Positions 6,030 to 6,212 of a stretch of 6,212 nucleotides of DNA are shown here, one piece after another. The stretch lies in assembly GCA_031276685.1 (NCBI GenBank), contig JAISMQ010000107.1:1-6212 (forward strand). Reading direction: 5' to 3'. Both the position numbers and the translations under genes were made by a program. Numbering within the stretch: the stretch's first letter is position 1; each line of letters opens with the position of its first letter. The notes beneath the pieces were generated by a model. It saw only the letters and a program-made list of their open reading frames with translations, was not told where the DNA came from and made no database searches. The stretch comes from Treponema sp. Lineage in GTDB: Bacteria > Spirochaetota > Spirochaetia > Treponematales > Breznakiellaceae.

Positions 6030-6212
6030 TTACGCCAGGCTGATTTTTACCGCCGCTATCTTCCAGGGGAGGATGTCGAAACTTACGGCATTGTCCCGGG
6101 GGCTCAGGGCGCCAAGCGCCTTCCCGTCAAGATCAACCAGCTCGGCGCTTTTGATGGCGCGGGGAACCGTAAGGGTAACCGAATCCGCGCTGCCCGCCGT
6201 TTCGTACAGCCT
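6030..6212 (-). CDS. Probable GH38-type alpha-mannosidase, C-terminal fragment
   Basis: Reading leftward from the right edge, 60 codons stay open to a TAA whose complement is at 6030-6032. The fragment starts RLYETAGSAD, continues with a beta-rich stretch containing AELVDLDGKALG, and ends DILPWKIAAVKISLA. This pattern matches the last beta-sandwich of family 38 alpha-mannosidases: an RLYE-x-x-G strand, a segment on the 'nllE' theme, and a final strand like PfeIkTi-l. Those enzymes release alpha-linked mannose from oligosaccharides. The catalytic domain lies outside the window, so activity cannot be confirmed, and another glycoside hydrolase with a similar C-terminal domain is possible. The gene converges on glpK and is therefore a separate transcription unit. 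Confidence 0.62.
   Translation of the reverse strand, partial: RLYETAGSADSVTLTVPRAIKSAELVDLDGKALGALSPRDNAVSFDILPWKIAAVKISLA

Noticed and set aside
5926..6212. Frame on the + strand from an ATG after glpK, open to the window edge
   Set aside because: Most of it is antisense to the mannosidase-like fragment, which has better family resemblance. Its ribosome site is too close to the ATG, and the protein is not recognisable.

Overview
The window is a compact, GC-rich stretch of bacterial chromosome holding ordinary metabolic genes, mostly on the + strand. It contains no mobile element, CRISPR array, rRNA or recognisable tRNA. The oxygen-sensitive, iron-sulfur type of PurF and the style of the ABC exporter end fit an anaerobic or fermentative bacterium. 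A GC-rich spirochaete (Treponema-like) or a clostridial relative is possible, but this is a low-confidence impression and no marker gene settles it.

Layout. (1) Positions 1-219 are the last 72 codons of an ABC exporter ATPase subunit, ending in a probable intrinsic terminator (218-244). (2) Positions 278-2914 are a tightly packed purine operon, purE-purC-purF. purE and purC share an ATGA junction, and purF probably starts from a TTG inside the end of purC. These are the committing step (PurF) and steps 6b-8 (PurE, PurC) of de novo IMP synthesis. (3) Positions 2915-2992 are a short AT-rich gap with a UUCG-loop hairpin and possible promoter elements. (4) Positions 2993-5903 are a second tight cluster: a zinc-dependent MDR alcohol/polyol dehydrogenase, a HIT-family (Hint-like) nucleotide hydrolase and glycerol kinase GlpK, with gaps of 2 and 11 bases. 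(5) Positions 5904-6029 are a short convergent gap with only weak hairpins. (6) Positions 6030-6212 on the - strand are the C-terminal 60 codons of a protein that resembles the end of a GH38 alpha-mannosidase.

How the genes work together. PurE, PurC and PurF clearly serve one pathway, though purK, the usual partner of class I PurE, is not in view. In the second cluster, glycerol kinase traps glycerol as glycerol-3-phosphate. The dehydrogenase may act on a related polyol or alcohol, but its substrate cannot be read from the sequence. The HIT protein is probably a housekeeping passenger.

I found no convincing undescribed system. The points most worth a second look are: a GlpK that appears to lack both known allosteric or phosphorylation control sites; the long leader and non-ATG start of PurF; the class I PurE without a visible purK; and the unassigned dehydrogenase co-transcribed with glpK.
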